Shown here one piece after another: positions 7,295-14,529 of a DNA stretch of 64,000 bases. How positions within the stretch are numbered: position 1 is the stretch's first letter; each line of letters begins with the position of its first letter. A program made the position numbers and the translations under genes. Under the pieces are notes generated by a model. The model saw only the letters and a list, made by a program, of their open reading frames with translations, did no database searches and was not told the origin of the DNA. Source of the stretch: Niveispirillum lacus (lineage in GTDB: Bacteria; Pseudomonadota; Alphaproteobacteria; Azospirillales; Azospirillaceae); assembly GCF_002251795.1 (NCBI RefSeq), contig NZ_NOXU01000030.1, positions 310,001 through 374,000 on the forward strand, given 5' to 3'.

Positions 7295-9856
7295 ATGTGC
7301 ATTCTCTGCGGCCGAATTGAAGAAACCCATGCCATCACCACGGCGGAACTGGCCGCGAATGCCGCTGGCGTGGCTGGGGGCAAGCCGATCCTGTCGGATG
7401 CCGATTTCATCGAGCGCTTGCAAGAGGATGATGGCGGTGCCTGGGCACCGTTACAGACCATCGGTTTCAGCTTTCTGACCAGCCGCCCGGCCAGCAGCAC
7501 GGGCTCCGACTATACTGGCTTCAACAGCTTTATCGACGCACAGAAGGAAACGGCGCGGTTGGCCTTGCAGCTCTGGTCCGATGTGGCCGGTCTGCGGTTT
7601 ACCGAAAACGCTCCCGCATCGGCCCGCCAGGGGCAGATCACCTTTGCCAATTCCAGTTCCATTGCCGACGGTGTCTGGGGTTTTGCCTTCACCACGGGAA
7701 TAACGCGCCCGGTCTGGGTCAATTTCGACAGTACCAAGGATAGCTGGGGCGGTCGCACGCCGGGCAGTTACGACTTGTCTGCCACCTTGCATGAGATCGG
7801 GCATGCCCTGGGTCTGGTCCATCCGGGGGACTACAATGCGTCCGATAATAGCGGGGCTGAGGTCACCTATGCCAACAAAGCCGACTTCATGCAGGACAGC
7901 CGGCAATACACGCTGATGTCCTATTTCTCGGCCACGGAGACCGGCGCCAACCATGCCCGCAAATATGCGGCGACACCCCTGTTGTATGATGTGCTGGCGG
8001 TTCAGGACTGGTATGGCCGCAACTATGCCACCCGCGCCGGCGATACGGTTTATGGCTTCAACAGCACCGCCGGACGCAGTGTCTTTGACTTTACCCAGAA
8101 TACCCAGCCTGTGGTCACCATTTGGGATGGCGGCGGGCGCAACAGTTTGGATCTGTCCGGCTTTTCCAGCAATTCCAATGTCGACCTGCGACCTGGTTCC
8201 TTTTCCGACGTCTCGGGCCTTTCCCGTAACCTTTCCGTTGCCTTTGCCACCTATATCGCCGCTGTGACCACGGGGGCGGGCATCGACACGGTGCGGGACA
8301 ATGGCCTGTCCAACCGCATCCTCACTGGTGCTGGTGATGATCTCGTAACCCTGGCCGGGGGCGGTGATGACACGGTGGACGGTGGCGACGGCACCGACAG
8401 TCTGCGCCTGTTGGGCGGCAGCGATGTCTACCGCGCCATCACCAACAGTGATGGCAGCCTGACCCTGAAGGGCCCCACAGGCAGCCTTCTGGTCAGCAAT
8501 GTTGAAAATTTTGTCTTTACCGGTGGGGCCGGGCAGACACTGACCCGCGAACAGGTGGCTGCCCTTGATTTCAACGGCCTGCTTTACATTGCTTCCAACC
8601 CCGATCTGATTACCGCCTTTGGCGCGGATACGGTGGCGGCGCGCGCCCATTGGCTGGGTTTCGGACAGAGGGAAGGGCGCAGCCAGGACAGTTTTAACCC
8701 GCTCACCTATCTGGCCACGAACAAGGACCTGATTGCGGCCTTTGGCCTGGATCTGGGGGCGGCCACCCGCCACTACATTTCGTATGGCCATAAGGAAGGG
8801 CGGCTGCTGGCCGGGTTTGACGGGCTGGCCTATATTGCCAGCGACACCAGTCGCATCGACACGATTGGGGTCTCAGCGGTGGGGGGGCTGCTGGACTATA
8901 TCCAGAATGGGGCGGCCAAGGGGGCGACCATCACCTTTGATGGTCTGGCCTATCTTGCCTCCTATGCTGATCTGCGGGCCGCTTTCGGCCTGGATGCTAC
9001 GGCCGGCCTCAACCATTATCTGAATTACGGGGTCAAGGAATATCGGGAGGTTCGGTTCGATGCCGCCGCCTATCTGGCGTCCAATCCCGATTTGATCCGC
9101 GCTTTCGGGGCCGATCTCAAGGCCGCCTACAGCCATTATTTCAGTTTCGGCGCTGCGGAGGGGCGGGGCTGGAAAAGCTTCAATGCCTTTGATTATGCTG
9201 GGTCCAACCCGGATCTGGCCAGGGCGCTGGGCTATGATACGGCGGCTCTGACCCGCCATTACCTGACCAATGGTTTTGCCGAAGGGCGGCCAACCGATGC
9301 GTTCGACGTCACCGCCTATGCCATGGCGAACAATATCACCGGTGATGACTGGCAGGTGGCTGCTACCAAGGCTTTCCTGGCCGGGACGCGGGCGAACGGC
9401 ACCCCGTTTGGCACTGATCAGACCAACCATTGGCTGACTGTCGGCACCCCCGCGACAGGCACCTTCAGCAGCATCAATGACAATGACTGGTTCACGTTTC
9501 GGGGCGATGCCTACACAAACTACAAGGTAACCCTGGAATTCCTGACCCTGTCATCCGCGACCACCCTGGCCGAACTGGGATTGCGCGGGCAGGACAATGT
9601 ACTGGTCACTTACAAATATGGCCGCTACCCGTCGGTGACCATGGAGATCTTCACCCAGGAGGCGGAGGATGCGATTATCGAACTGACGCCTTTCAGCGCC
9701 ACCGCCGGCGACTATCGCCTCACTGTATCCGTGGTCACCACCAATATCACCAATGGGAGCGGGGGCGCTCCGGCCGGTGCCCCGGTCGAAGCGGCCCCCT
9801 TTGAGCTGGATATCCCCGCAACCGAACCCCGTCCCGCCGATTATTGGCTGCTGTGA
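7295..9856 (+). CDS. Serralysin-type RTX metalloprotease with 41-residue repeats
   Basis: A secreted zinc protease of 853 residues. The zinc site HEIGHALGLVH (about residues 166-176) and the Met-turn YTLMSYF mark an M10-type serralysin domain. Next come a short RTX calcium-binding run (GAGDDLV, GGGDDTVDGGDGTD), six full and one partial 41-residue repeats, and a beta-rich tail resembling a pre-peptidase C-terminal domain (NDNDWFTFRGDAY). There is no N-terminal signal peptide, as expected for type I secretion with a C-terminal signal, but no ABC/HlyD/TolC secretion genes are adjacent. The start MCILCGRIEE was chosen; the frame is open 29 codons further upstream and in-frame GTG 7286 is an alternative. 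No clear ribosome binding site decides it. Confidence 0.85.
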   Translation: MCILCGRIEETHAITTAELAANAAGVAGGKPILSDADFIERLQEDDGGAWAPLQTIGFSFLTSRPASSTGSDYTGFNSFIDAQKETARLALQLWSDVAGLRFTENAPASARQGQITFANSSSIADGVWGFAFTTGITRPVWVNFDSTKDSWGGRTPGSYDLSATLHEIGHALGLVHPGDYNASDNSGAEVTYANKADFMQDSRQYTLMSYFSATETGANHARKYAATPLLYDVLAVQDWYGRNYATRAGDTVYGFNSTAGRSVFDFTQNTQPVVTIWDGGGRNSLDLSGFSSNSNVDLRPGSFSDVSGLSRNLSVAFATYIAAVTTGAGIDTVRDNGLSNRILTGAGDDLVTLAGGGDDTVDGGDGTDSLRLLGGSDVYRAITNSDGSLTLKGPTGSLLVSNVENFVFTGGAGQTLTREQVAALDFNGLLYIASNPDLITAFGADTVAARAHWLGFGQREGRSQDSFNPLTYLATNKDLIAAFGLDLGAATRHYISYGHKEGRLLAGFDGLAYIASDTSRIDTIGVSAVGGLLDYIQNGAAKGATITFDGLAYLASYADLRAAFGLDATAGLNHYLNYGVKEYREVRFDAAAYLASNPDLIRAFGADLKAAYSHYFSFGAAEGRGWKSFNAFDYAGSNPDLARALGYDTAALTRHYLTNGFAEGRPTDAFDVTAYAMANNITGDDWQVAATKAFLAGTRANGTPFGTDQTNHWLTVGTPATGTFSSINDNDWFTFRGDAYTNYKVTLEFLTLSSATTLAELGLRGQDNVLVTYKYGRYPSVTMEIFTQEAEDAIIELTPFSATAGDYRLTVSVVTTNITNGSGGAPAGAPVEAAPFELDIPATEPRPADYWLL
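8570..9348 (+). repeat. Tandem 41-residue repeats inside the RTX protease
   Basis: Six full copies and a partial seventh follow the pattern F-(D/N)-x3-Y-(I/L)-A-S-N-x-D-L-x2-A-(F/L)-G-x-D-x8-H-Y-x4-G-x2-E-G-R. Copy 3 is the most degenerate. DNA identity between copies is modest, so this is an old protein-level duplication, probably a binding or spacer module. Confidence 0.85.
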
Positions 9857-9913
9857 GCCTTGCTGACTGGGATGGCCAGCGGCAGAAGCGGGAACCAGGC
9901 GCAGACCCGTCCC

Positions 9914-10216
9914 TTAATCTTCCAGCATGTTGGCCAGTTTCAGGGCGATACCCATATTGCCGCTGACCTTCAGTTTGCCGGTCATGAAGGCCAGGGTCGG
10001 GGCCAGCTTGCCATCCGCCAGTTTCATCAGGTTATCACCGGAAATGGTCAGGGTCGTGTCAGGGGCAGCCCCCTGGCGGCCCACCGTCGGCGGGGTGGCA
10101 CGACCATCAATAAACAGGACATCGCCGCCGCCCAGGTCAAACTTCACCAAGGCCCCCAGCCCGACAAAGTTCAGCGCACGGGCTTTCATCTGGGCTTCGA
10201 TCTGATCGATGGTCAT
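9914..10216 (-). CDS. SCP2 sterol-binding domain protein
   Basis: A small 100-residue protein that is entirely one SCP2 domain: TIDQIEAQMKARALNFVGLGALVKFDL, then FIDGRATPPTV and DTTLTISGDNLMKLADGKLAPTLAFMTGKLKVSGNMGIALKLANML. Such domains bind hydrophobic ligands such as acyl chains or sterol-like lipids. The ATG at 10216 was preferred over the in-frame GTG just before it because GAGGAAG sits about 4 nt upstream. It stands alone: the RTX protease gene is convergent and the LysE gene lies upstream on the same strand at 108 bp. The ligand and pathway cannot be inferred. Confidence 0.9.
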   Translation of the reverse strand: MTIDQIEAQMKARALNFVGLGALVKFDLGGGDVLFIDGRATPPTVGRQGAAPDTTLTISGDNLMKLADGKLAPTLAFMTGKLKVSGNMGIALKLANMLED

Positions 10217-10326
10217 CACGCTTCCTCACGCCATTTTTTAAGTAACGTTTACGTAATCGGAACTTATAGCGCAGGCAGGCGATCTGAGCAAGAAGAACGC
10301 CTGCTCCCCTGCCGTCTGCGGTCGGT

Positions 10327-10938
10327 TTATCGTGCGGCCACGGCGACCGCGACGCCTGCCATCACGCCGCCGGTGGCGCGGTTGACCGCGCGCATCCGGT
10401 CCGGTGTCGCAATAAAGCGCCGCGCCCCCGCAGCCAGCAGCGCATAGCCGGTCATGATACCGCCCAACACCACAACCATCACCAGACACAGTTCGGCAAT
10501 GGCCAGCGGCGTCATGGTCCGCAGTGCGATGATCTGCGGCAGGATGGCCAGGAAAAACACCATGGTCTTCGGGTTGCCCAGGGTCAGCCCCAGCCCGCCC
10601 AGCACCAGTTTGAACCCTTCACCTTTGATCTGCGGCTGTTCGGCAATCCCTTGCGCCGGTGCCCGCCAGAGTTTCCAGGCCATATAAAGAAGATAGGCGG
10701 CGCCAGCATATTTGATCACGGTGAAAACGATCTGAAAACTTTGCGCCAGAACGGCCAGCCCACCCATCACCAGCGCAAACCAGGTCAGGTCACCCAAGAC
10801 GATGCCGGCGATAAAGGGCAGGGTCCGCCGCGTGCCTGTCCCCAGAGCGCGGGCCACCACGGCGGCCACACCGGGACCAGGCGAGGCCACGGCGACGGCG
10901 TAGATACCGGCGAAGATCAAAAGGGCGGTGAGTTCCAT
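10327..10938 (-). CDS. LysE/RhtB-family amino acid exporter
   Basis: An inner-membrane protein of 203 residues starting MELTALLIFAGIYAVAVASPGPG. The N-terminal SPGPG motif, the central GGLGLTLGNPKTMVFFLAILPQ segment and about six hydrophobic helices identify the LysE/RhtB family, which exports amino acids or derivatives by proton exchange. The frame is open 30 codons upstream, but that extension lacks family features and was dropped. It lies 98 bp downstream of the histidine kinase gene on the same strand; read-through is possible but the gap is large enough for its own promoter. The substrate is not predictable. Confidence 0.92.
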   Translation of the reverse strand: MELTALLIFAGIYAVAVASPGPGVAAVVARALGTGTRRTLPFIAGIVLGDLTWFALVMGGLAVLAQSFQIVFTVIKYAGAAYLLYMAWKLWRAPAQGIAEQPQIKGEGFKLVLGGLGLTLGNPKTMVFFLAILPQIIALRTMTPLAIAELCLVMVVVLGGIMTGYALLAAGARRFIATPDRMRAVNRATGGVMAGVAVAVAAR

Positions 10939-11036
10939 GGCGCAGGCCTGTCTGAAAGTCGTCGCGATAGCGTAGCACGGAACAGGATGCGCGGCAGGGG
11001 AAACGTGAGGCCGATGCCCGGCGCCCACCTTCCCCC

Positions 11037-12398
11037 TCAGAAGCGCAACGTGAACACCGATCCGCCATCAGGGTCCGGGGTCAGGTTGATGCTGCCGCCA
11101 TGGGCCAGCATGACTTGCCGCGCCAAGGACAGGCCCACGCCCGACCCGTCACGCTTGGTAGTATAGAAGGGGATGAAGATCTTTTCGGCGACATCAGACG
11201 GAATACCCGGCCCATTGTCGCCGACATTGATCACCACATGCCCGCCCTCGTCCAGATGGGCGGTCAGGCGGATCAGGTGGCCGCCCGTGCGGGGTTGCAC
11301 GTCGCGCATGGCCTCCACCGCGTTTTTCAGCAGGTTGATCAGCACCTGTTCGACCATGTCGGCATCGGCCAGCAGTTCCAACTGCGGCGGCAGCACCAGC
11401 ACTTCCATGGACACGCCGTGGCTGTCGGCGGCAGGCGCCATCAGGCGCTGCAGACGTTCGGTGATCTCTTTCACCTTGATACGCGCCAGTTGCGGTTTGG
11501 GGACTGAGGTGAACTGGCGATAGCGTTCGACAAAACGCAGCAGGCTGTTGGAGCGGCGGGCCACGGTATCAATGGCCATTTCCGCATCCTGCATCTCATC
11601 CACCAGATCGGCCTGACCCGCGACCTTTTCCTTCAAATCAGATAGTACCCCCTGTGCGGTGCGGGTCAGCGACGCGATGGGGGTTAGGGAATTCATCATT
11701 TCGTGTGTCAGCACCCGCACCAGGTCCTGCCAGGCCCGCACTTCCGTGGCTTCCAGATCGCCGGCGATATTCTGCAAGGACAAGAGCAGCCGGCTTTCCC
11801 CGCCCAGGATCAGGCGTGTCGCCGTCACGGTCAGTTGCTGCGGTCCCACCGAACTGCCCGCCGCGACCCGGATCAGGGTTCGGGTGCCGGGTGCCAACCC
11901 GCGCAGCGCGTCGGCCAGAAACTGTCCGTCCGTGGTCCGCCGGCTCAGCTCCTCCGGCCCCAGCAGCCGATGGGCAAAATTGTTCAGCAGCTCAACGCGC
12001 CCATCCTCAAACATCGCGGCCAGGGCCACCGGCGCATGGTTCAGCATGGCGTTCAGATAATCAGCCTGCTTCTCTGAACTGGCGCGGCTGGCGCGGAACT
12101 TGTCCATCACTTGGGTGATGGCGGTGCCCAGTTCATCAAAGGCCGACCCTTGGTCAGACTGGCGGAAGGTCTGGCTGAAATCGGAATGGGCGATGGCGCC
12201 CAGGAACCGTGCCACTTCGCGGTTGGTCTTGGTGACCGTCCGCAACAGTCCTCCGACCTGTGCCAGGATCGCCAGGGCTACCAGCAGGCTGGTGGCACGC
12301 AGCGACGTCTCCACCAGCATGATGCCCAGCAGCATGGAGGACAGGGCCAGCAGTGCCACCCGGATCGTGACATTCAGCTCAAACCGCCTAGAGCCCAT
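11037..12398 (-). CDS. Sensor histidine kinase (NtrY/NtrB-like) partner of the sigma-54 regulator
   Basis: A 453-residue kinase. Two N-terminal hydrophobic segments (residues about 10-55) anchor it; a HAMP-like stretch and a PAS-like domain (LNAMLNHAPVALAAMFEDGRVELLN) follow. The phosphoacceptor is in VLTHEMMNSLTPIASLT. The ATPase boxes are NLLKNAVEAM, VGDNGPGIP, FIPFYTTK and GSGVGLSLARQ. The start codon lies 11 bp inside the end of the upstream response regulator gene, so the two are translationally coupled. The small periplasmic loop suggests sensing in or near the membrane, as in kinases that monitor envelope stress or peptide antibiotics. The signal is unknown. Together the pair probably drives the sigma-54 promoters at 44-64 kb. 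Confidence 0.92.
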   Translation of the reverse strand: MGSRRFELNVTIRVALLALSSMLLGIMLVETSLRATSLLVALAILAQVGGLLRTVTKTNREVARFLGAIAHSDFSQTFRQSDQGSAFDELGTAITQVMDKFRASRASSEKQADYLNAMLNHAPVALAAMFEDGRVELLNNFAHRLLGPEELSRRTTDGQFLADALRGLAPGTRTLIRVAAGSSVGPQQLTVTATRLILGGESRLLLSLQNIAGDLEATEVRAWQDLVRVLTHEMMNSLTPIASLTRTAQGVLSDLKEKVAGQADLVDEMQDAEMAIDTVARRSNSLLRFVERYRQFTSVPKPQLARIKVKEITERLQRLMAPAADSHGVSMEVLVLPPQLELLADADMVEQVLINLLKNAVEAMRDVQPRTGGHLIRLTAHLDEGGHVVINVGDNGPGIPSDVAEKIFIPFYTTKRDGSGVGLSLARQVMLAHGGSINLTPDPDGGSVFTLRF

Positions 12399-13800
12399 GC
12401 TTTTCCATCCGGCGATAGAGGGAGGCGCGCGTGATGCCCAGGTCCTGGGCCGCGTGGCTGATATTGCCCTGATGTTTGGAGAGTGCTTTGCGGATGGCCT
12501 CGCGCTCCACCGCCTCCAGGTCCAGCGTATCCAGGATCAGGGCATTGCCGCTGGTGGCGACGGGTGGGGCCGGTGTCGGCGCGGCCTGACCAGCCGTCGA
12601 TGGCAGAGAAAAATCTTCGGCTTCCAGCATCGGACCGGCTGACAGGATCATGGCCCGTTCCACAGCATGACGAAGGGCCCGCACATTGCCGGGCCAGCGC
12701 CAGGCCATCAGCCGGGGCAGGGCGCCGGGCGACACTTTCTTCGCCGGCATATTGTATTTGCGGGCATAGATCGCGACGAAATGGTCAATCAGGACGGGGA
12801 TATCATCGGCCCGGTCGCGCAGCGGCGGCAGGTGCAGTTCCACCGTGTTGATGCGGTATAGCAAGTCCTGGCGGAACACATCTTCCCGGCCCAACTGGTC
12901 CAGCGGCATGTTGGTGGCGCTGACCAGTCTTACATCAATGGAGATAGGCTTGGTTCCGCCCACGGGGATCACCACCCGTTGTTCCAGCACCGACAGCAGC
13001 TTGGATTGCAAATACAGTGGCAGATTGCCGATTTCATCCAAGAACAGCGTGCCGCCATTGGCTGCCACCAGACGGCCCACACGGTCCTCTTTCGCGTCGG
13101 TGAAGGCACCTTTCTTGTGACCGAACAGTTCACTTTCAAACAGGCTTTCCGACACCGAACCCAGATCGACCGAGACAAAAACCTGGTCCCGGCGTTTCGA
13201 CCGGCGGTGGATTTCACGCGCAATCACCTCCTTGCCGGTGCCGTTTTCGCCCAGGATCAGGACATTGGCTTCGGTCGGTGCGGCGCGGTCCAGCAGGGCA
13301 AAGATTCGGGCCATGGCGGGTGATGACCCGATGATCGTGCTGGATGCACCATCCACATTGACGCCGGCCAGCTCTTTGGTGGTGGCGGCGGATTGCCGGG
13401 CTTCGCGTTTTGAGGCGGTCAGTTTCAGCGCAGAAGACAGGGTGGCCAGCAACCGTTCATTCTGCCAAGGCTTCAGCACAAAATCGGCGGCCCCTTGCTT
13501 CATCGCCTCGACCGCCGTCCCGACATCGCCATAGGCGGTGATCAGCACAACCGACAGCGTTGGGTCGATTTCGACGATCCGTTTCAGCCATTGAAATCCC
13601 TCGCGCCCGGTATTGGCGCCGATGGCGAAATTCATGTCCAGCAGGACAGCGTCGAAGCTTCCTTCCTTCAGCAGATGCGGAATCCGGTCCGGCCTGGGTT
13701 CCGTGTGGCAAAGAATGCCCTCGCGTTTCAGCATCAAGCGGGCAGCCACCAGGATATCTTCGTCATCATCGACGATCAGGACACGCGACTGTTCAGCCAT
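12388..13800 (-). CDS. Sigma-54-dependent response regulator (NtrC family)
   Basis: A 470-residue enhancer-binding protein: a receiver domain with phospho-acceptor in VLLDMNF (about residue 54), an AAA+ domain with Walker A GENGTGKE and Walker B GGTLFLDEIG, and a Fis-type helix-turn-helix at the C-terminus (NISHAAQDLGITRASLYRRM). The sigma-54 contact loop reads GAFTDA instead of GAFTGA. The start MAEQSRVLIVDDDED is the true domain start; 59 extra upstream codons in the open frame are not family-like. The gene heads an operon with the kinase at 12398. A dyad TGTCCG-N4-CGTACA lies 23 bp before the start, and near-identical dyads flank sigma-54 promoters at 44, 62.7 and 63.8 kb, so this is the best candidate regulator for those sites. 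Confidence 0.93.
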   Translation of the reverse strand: MAEQSRVLIVDDDEDILVAARLMLKREGILCHTEPRPDRIPHLLKEGSFDAVLLDMNFAIGANTGREGFQWLKRIVEIDPTLSVVLITAYGDVGTAVEAMKQGAADFVLKPWQNERLLATLSSALKLTASKREARQSAATTKELAGVNVDGASSTIIGSSPAMARIFALLDRAAPTEANVLILGENGTGKEVIAREIHRRSKRRDQVFVSVDLGSVSESLFESELFGHKKGAFTDAKEDRVGRLVAANGGTLFLDEIGNLPLYLQSKLLSVLEQRVVIPVGGTKPISIDVRLVSATNMPLDQLGREDVFRQDLLYRINTVELHLPPLRDRADDIPVLIDHFVAIYARKYNMPAKKVSPGALPRLMAWRWPGNVRALRHAVERAMILSAGPMLEAEDFSLPSTAGQAAPTPAPPVATSGNALILDTLDLEAVEREAIRKALSKHQGNISHAAQDLGITRASLYRRMEKHGL

Positions 13801-13822
13801 GATCCACCAGGACAAGGAAAAC

Positions 13823-13838
13823 TGTCCGGAAACGTACA
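13823..13838. promoter_or_regulatory. Dyad TGTCCG-N4-CGTACA before the sigma-54 regulator gene
   Basis: The 16-bp element TGTCCGGAAACGTACA is one mismatch from a perfect dyad and lies 23 bp upstream of the regulator start. The same consensus occurs in pairs in front of the exporter operon and both peptide cassettes. A location this close to the start suggests autoregulation, probably repression. No sigma-54 promoter was found for this gene. Confidence 0.65.
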
Positions 13839-13880
13839 GTCTTTGCCTGGTCAAGGCGAGCGGAATAGGGGTGGCGGGCG

Positions 13881-13912
13881 CCACCGAAATATTCGCCCGA
13901 ATATCTCGGTGG
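13881..13912. promoter_or_regulatory. Large inverted repeat in the regulator/iorA intergenic region
   Basis: Two 15-bp arms (13881-13895 and 13898-13912) match at 14 of 15 positions with a 2-bp centre; the core is ATATTCG-CC-CGAATAT. No T-run follows on either side, so an operator or promoter element is more likely than a terminator. It is shared by the divergent regulator and iorA genes. Confidence 0.45.
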
Positions 13913-14068
13913 AGAATGTGAAACCATGTCACAAAATGGCCGCCGTTGGGACTTGCAGGCATGGTTTGAGACGCCATTTACCGTCCTGAAACAAAATGCC
14001 GGCCCCATGACACCGGTGTTATCTTTATTCTGCTTCCAAAATAAATGTCCTGGCAGAAGGTGAAGGCG

Positions 14069-14518
14069 ATGATCGAACTGACCATCAATGGCAAGGTTCA
14101 CCGGCTGGATGCCGATCCGGATATGCCCTTGCTGTGGGCCATCCGTGACATTCTGGGCCTGACCGGTACCAAATATGGCTGTGGTGTCGCCCAGTGTGGC
14201 GCCTGCACGGTACATGTCGACGGTGTCGCCACCCGGTCCTGCGTCATCCCGCTACAATCGGCGGCCGGCTCGACCGTCACCACGATTGAGGCCCTGGGCG
14301 GCACACATGCGCTGCAGAAAGCGTGGGAAGCCCTGCAGGTGCCGCAATGCGGCTATTGCCAGTCCGGACAGATCATGTCGGCCGCTGCCCTTTTGAAGGA
14401 AACGCCCAAACCCACGGATGCAGAAATTGATGCCGCCATGGATGGCAATCTGTGCCGTTGTGGCACCTATCCGCGCATCAAGGCCGCGATCAAGCGCGCT
14501 GCCGGCATCGCCTCGTGA
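14069..14518 (+). CDS. iorA: Isoquinoline 1-oxidoreductase-type small subunit, 2x[2Fe-2S]
   Basis: A 149-residue electron-transfer subunit of the xanthine oxidase family. The N-terminal plant-type cluster has CGVAQCGAC with a further cysteine after it; the C-terminal cluster has CGYCQSG and the CRC of [15 protein letters not shown]. The start MIELTINGK follows a strong GAAGGTGAAGG ribosome binding site. It passes electrons from the molybdenum subunit encoded 11 bp downstream. The two-gene layout without a separate FAD subunit fits the IorAB/aldehyde dehydrogenase type. The substrate may be an N-heterocycle or an aldehyde; the sequence does not decide it. Confidence 0.93.
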   Translation: MIELTINGKVHRLDADPDMPLLWAIRDILGLTGTKYGCGVAQCGACTVHVDGVATRSCVIPLQSAAGSTVTTIEALGGTHALQKAWEALQVPQCGYCQSGQIMSAAALLKETPKPTDAEIDAAMDGNLCRCGTYPRIKAAIKRAAGIAS

Positions 14519-14529
14519 CGCAGGAAGGG

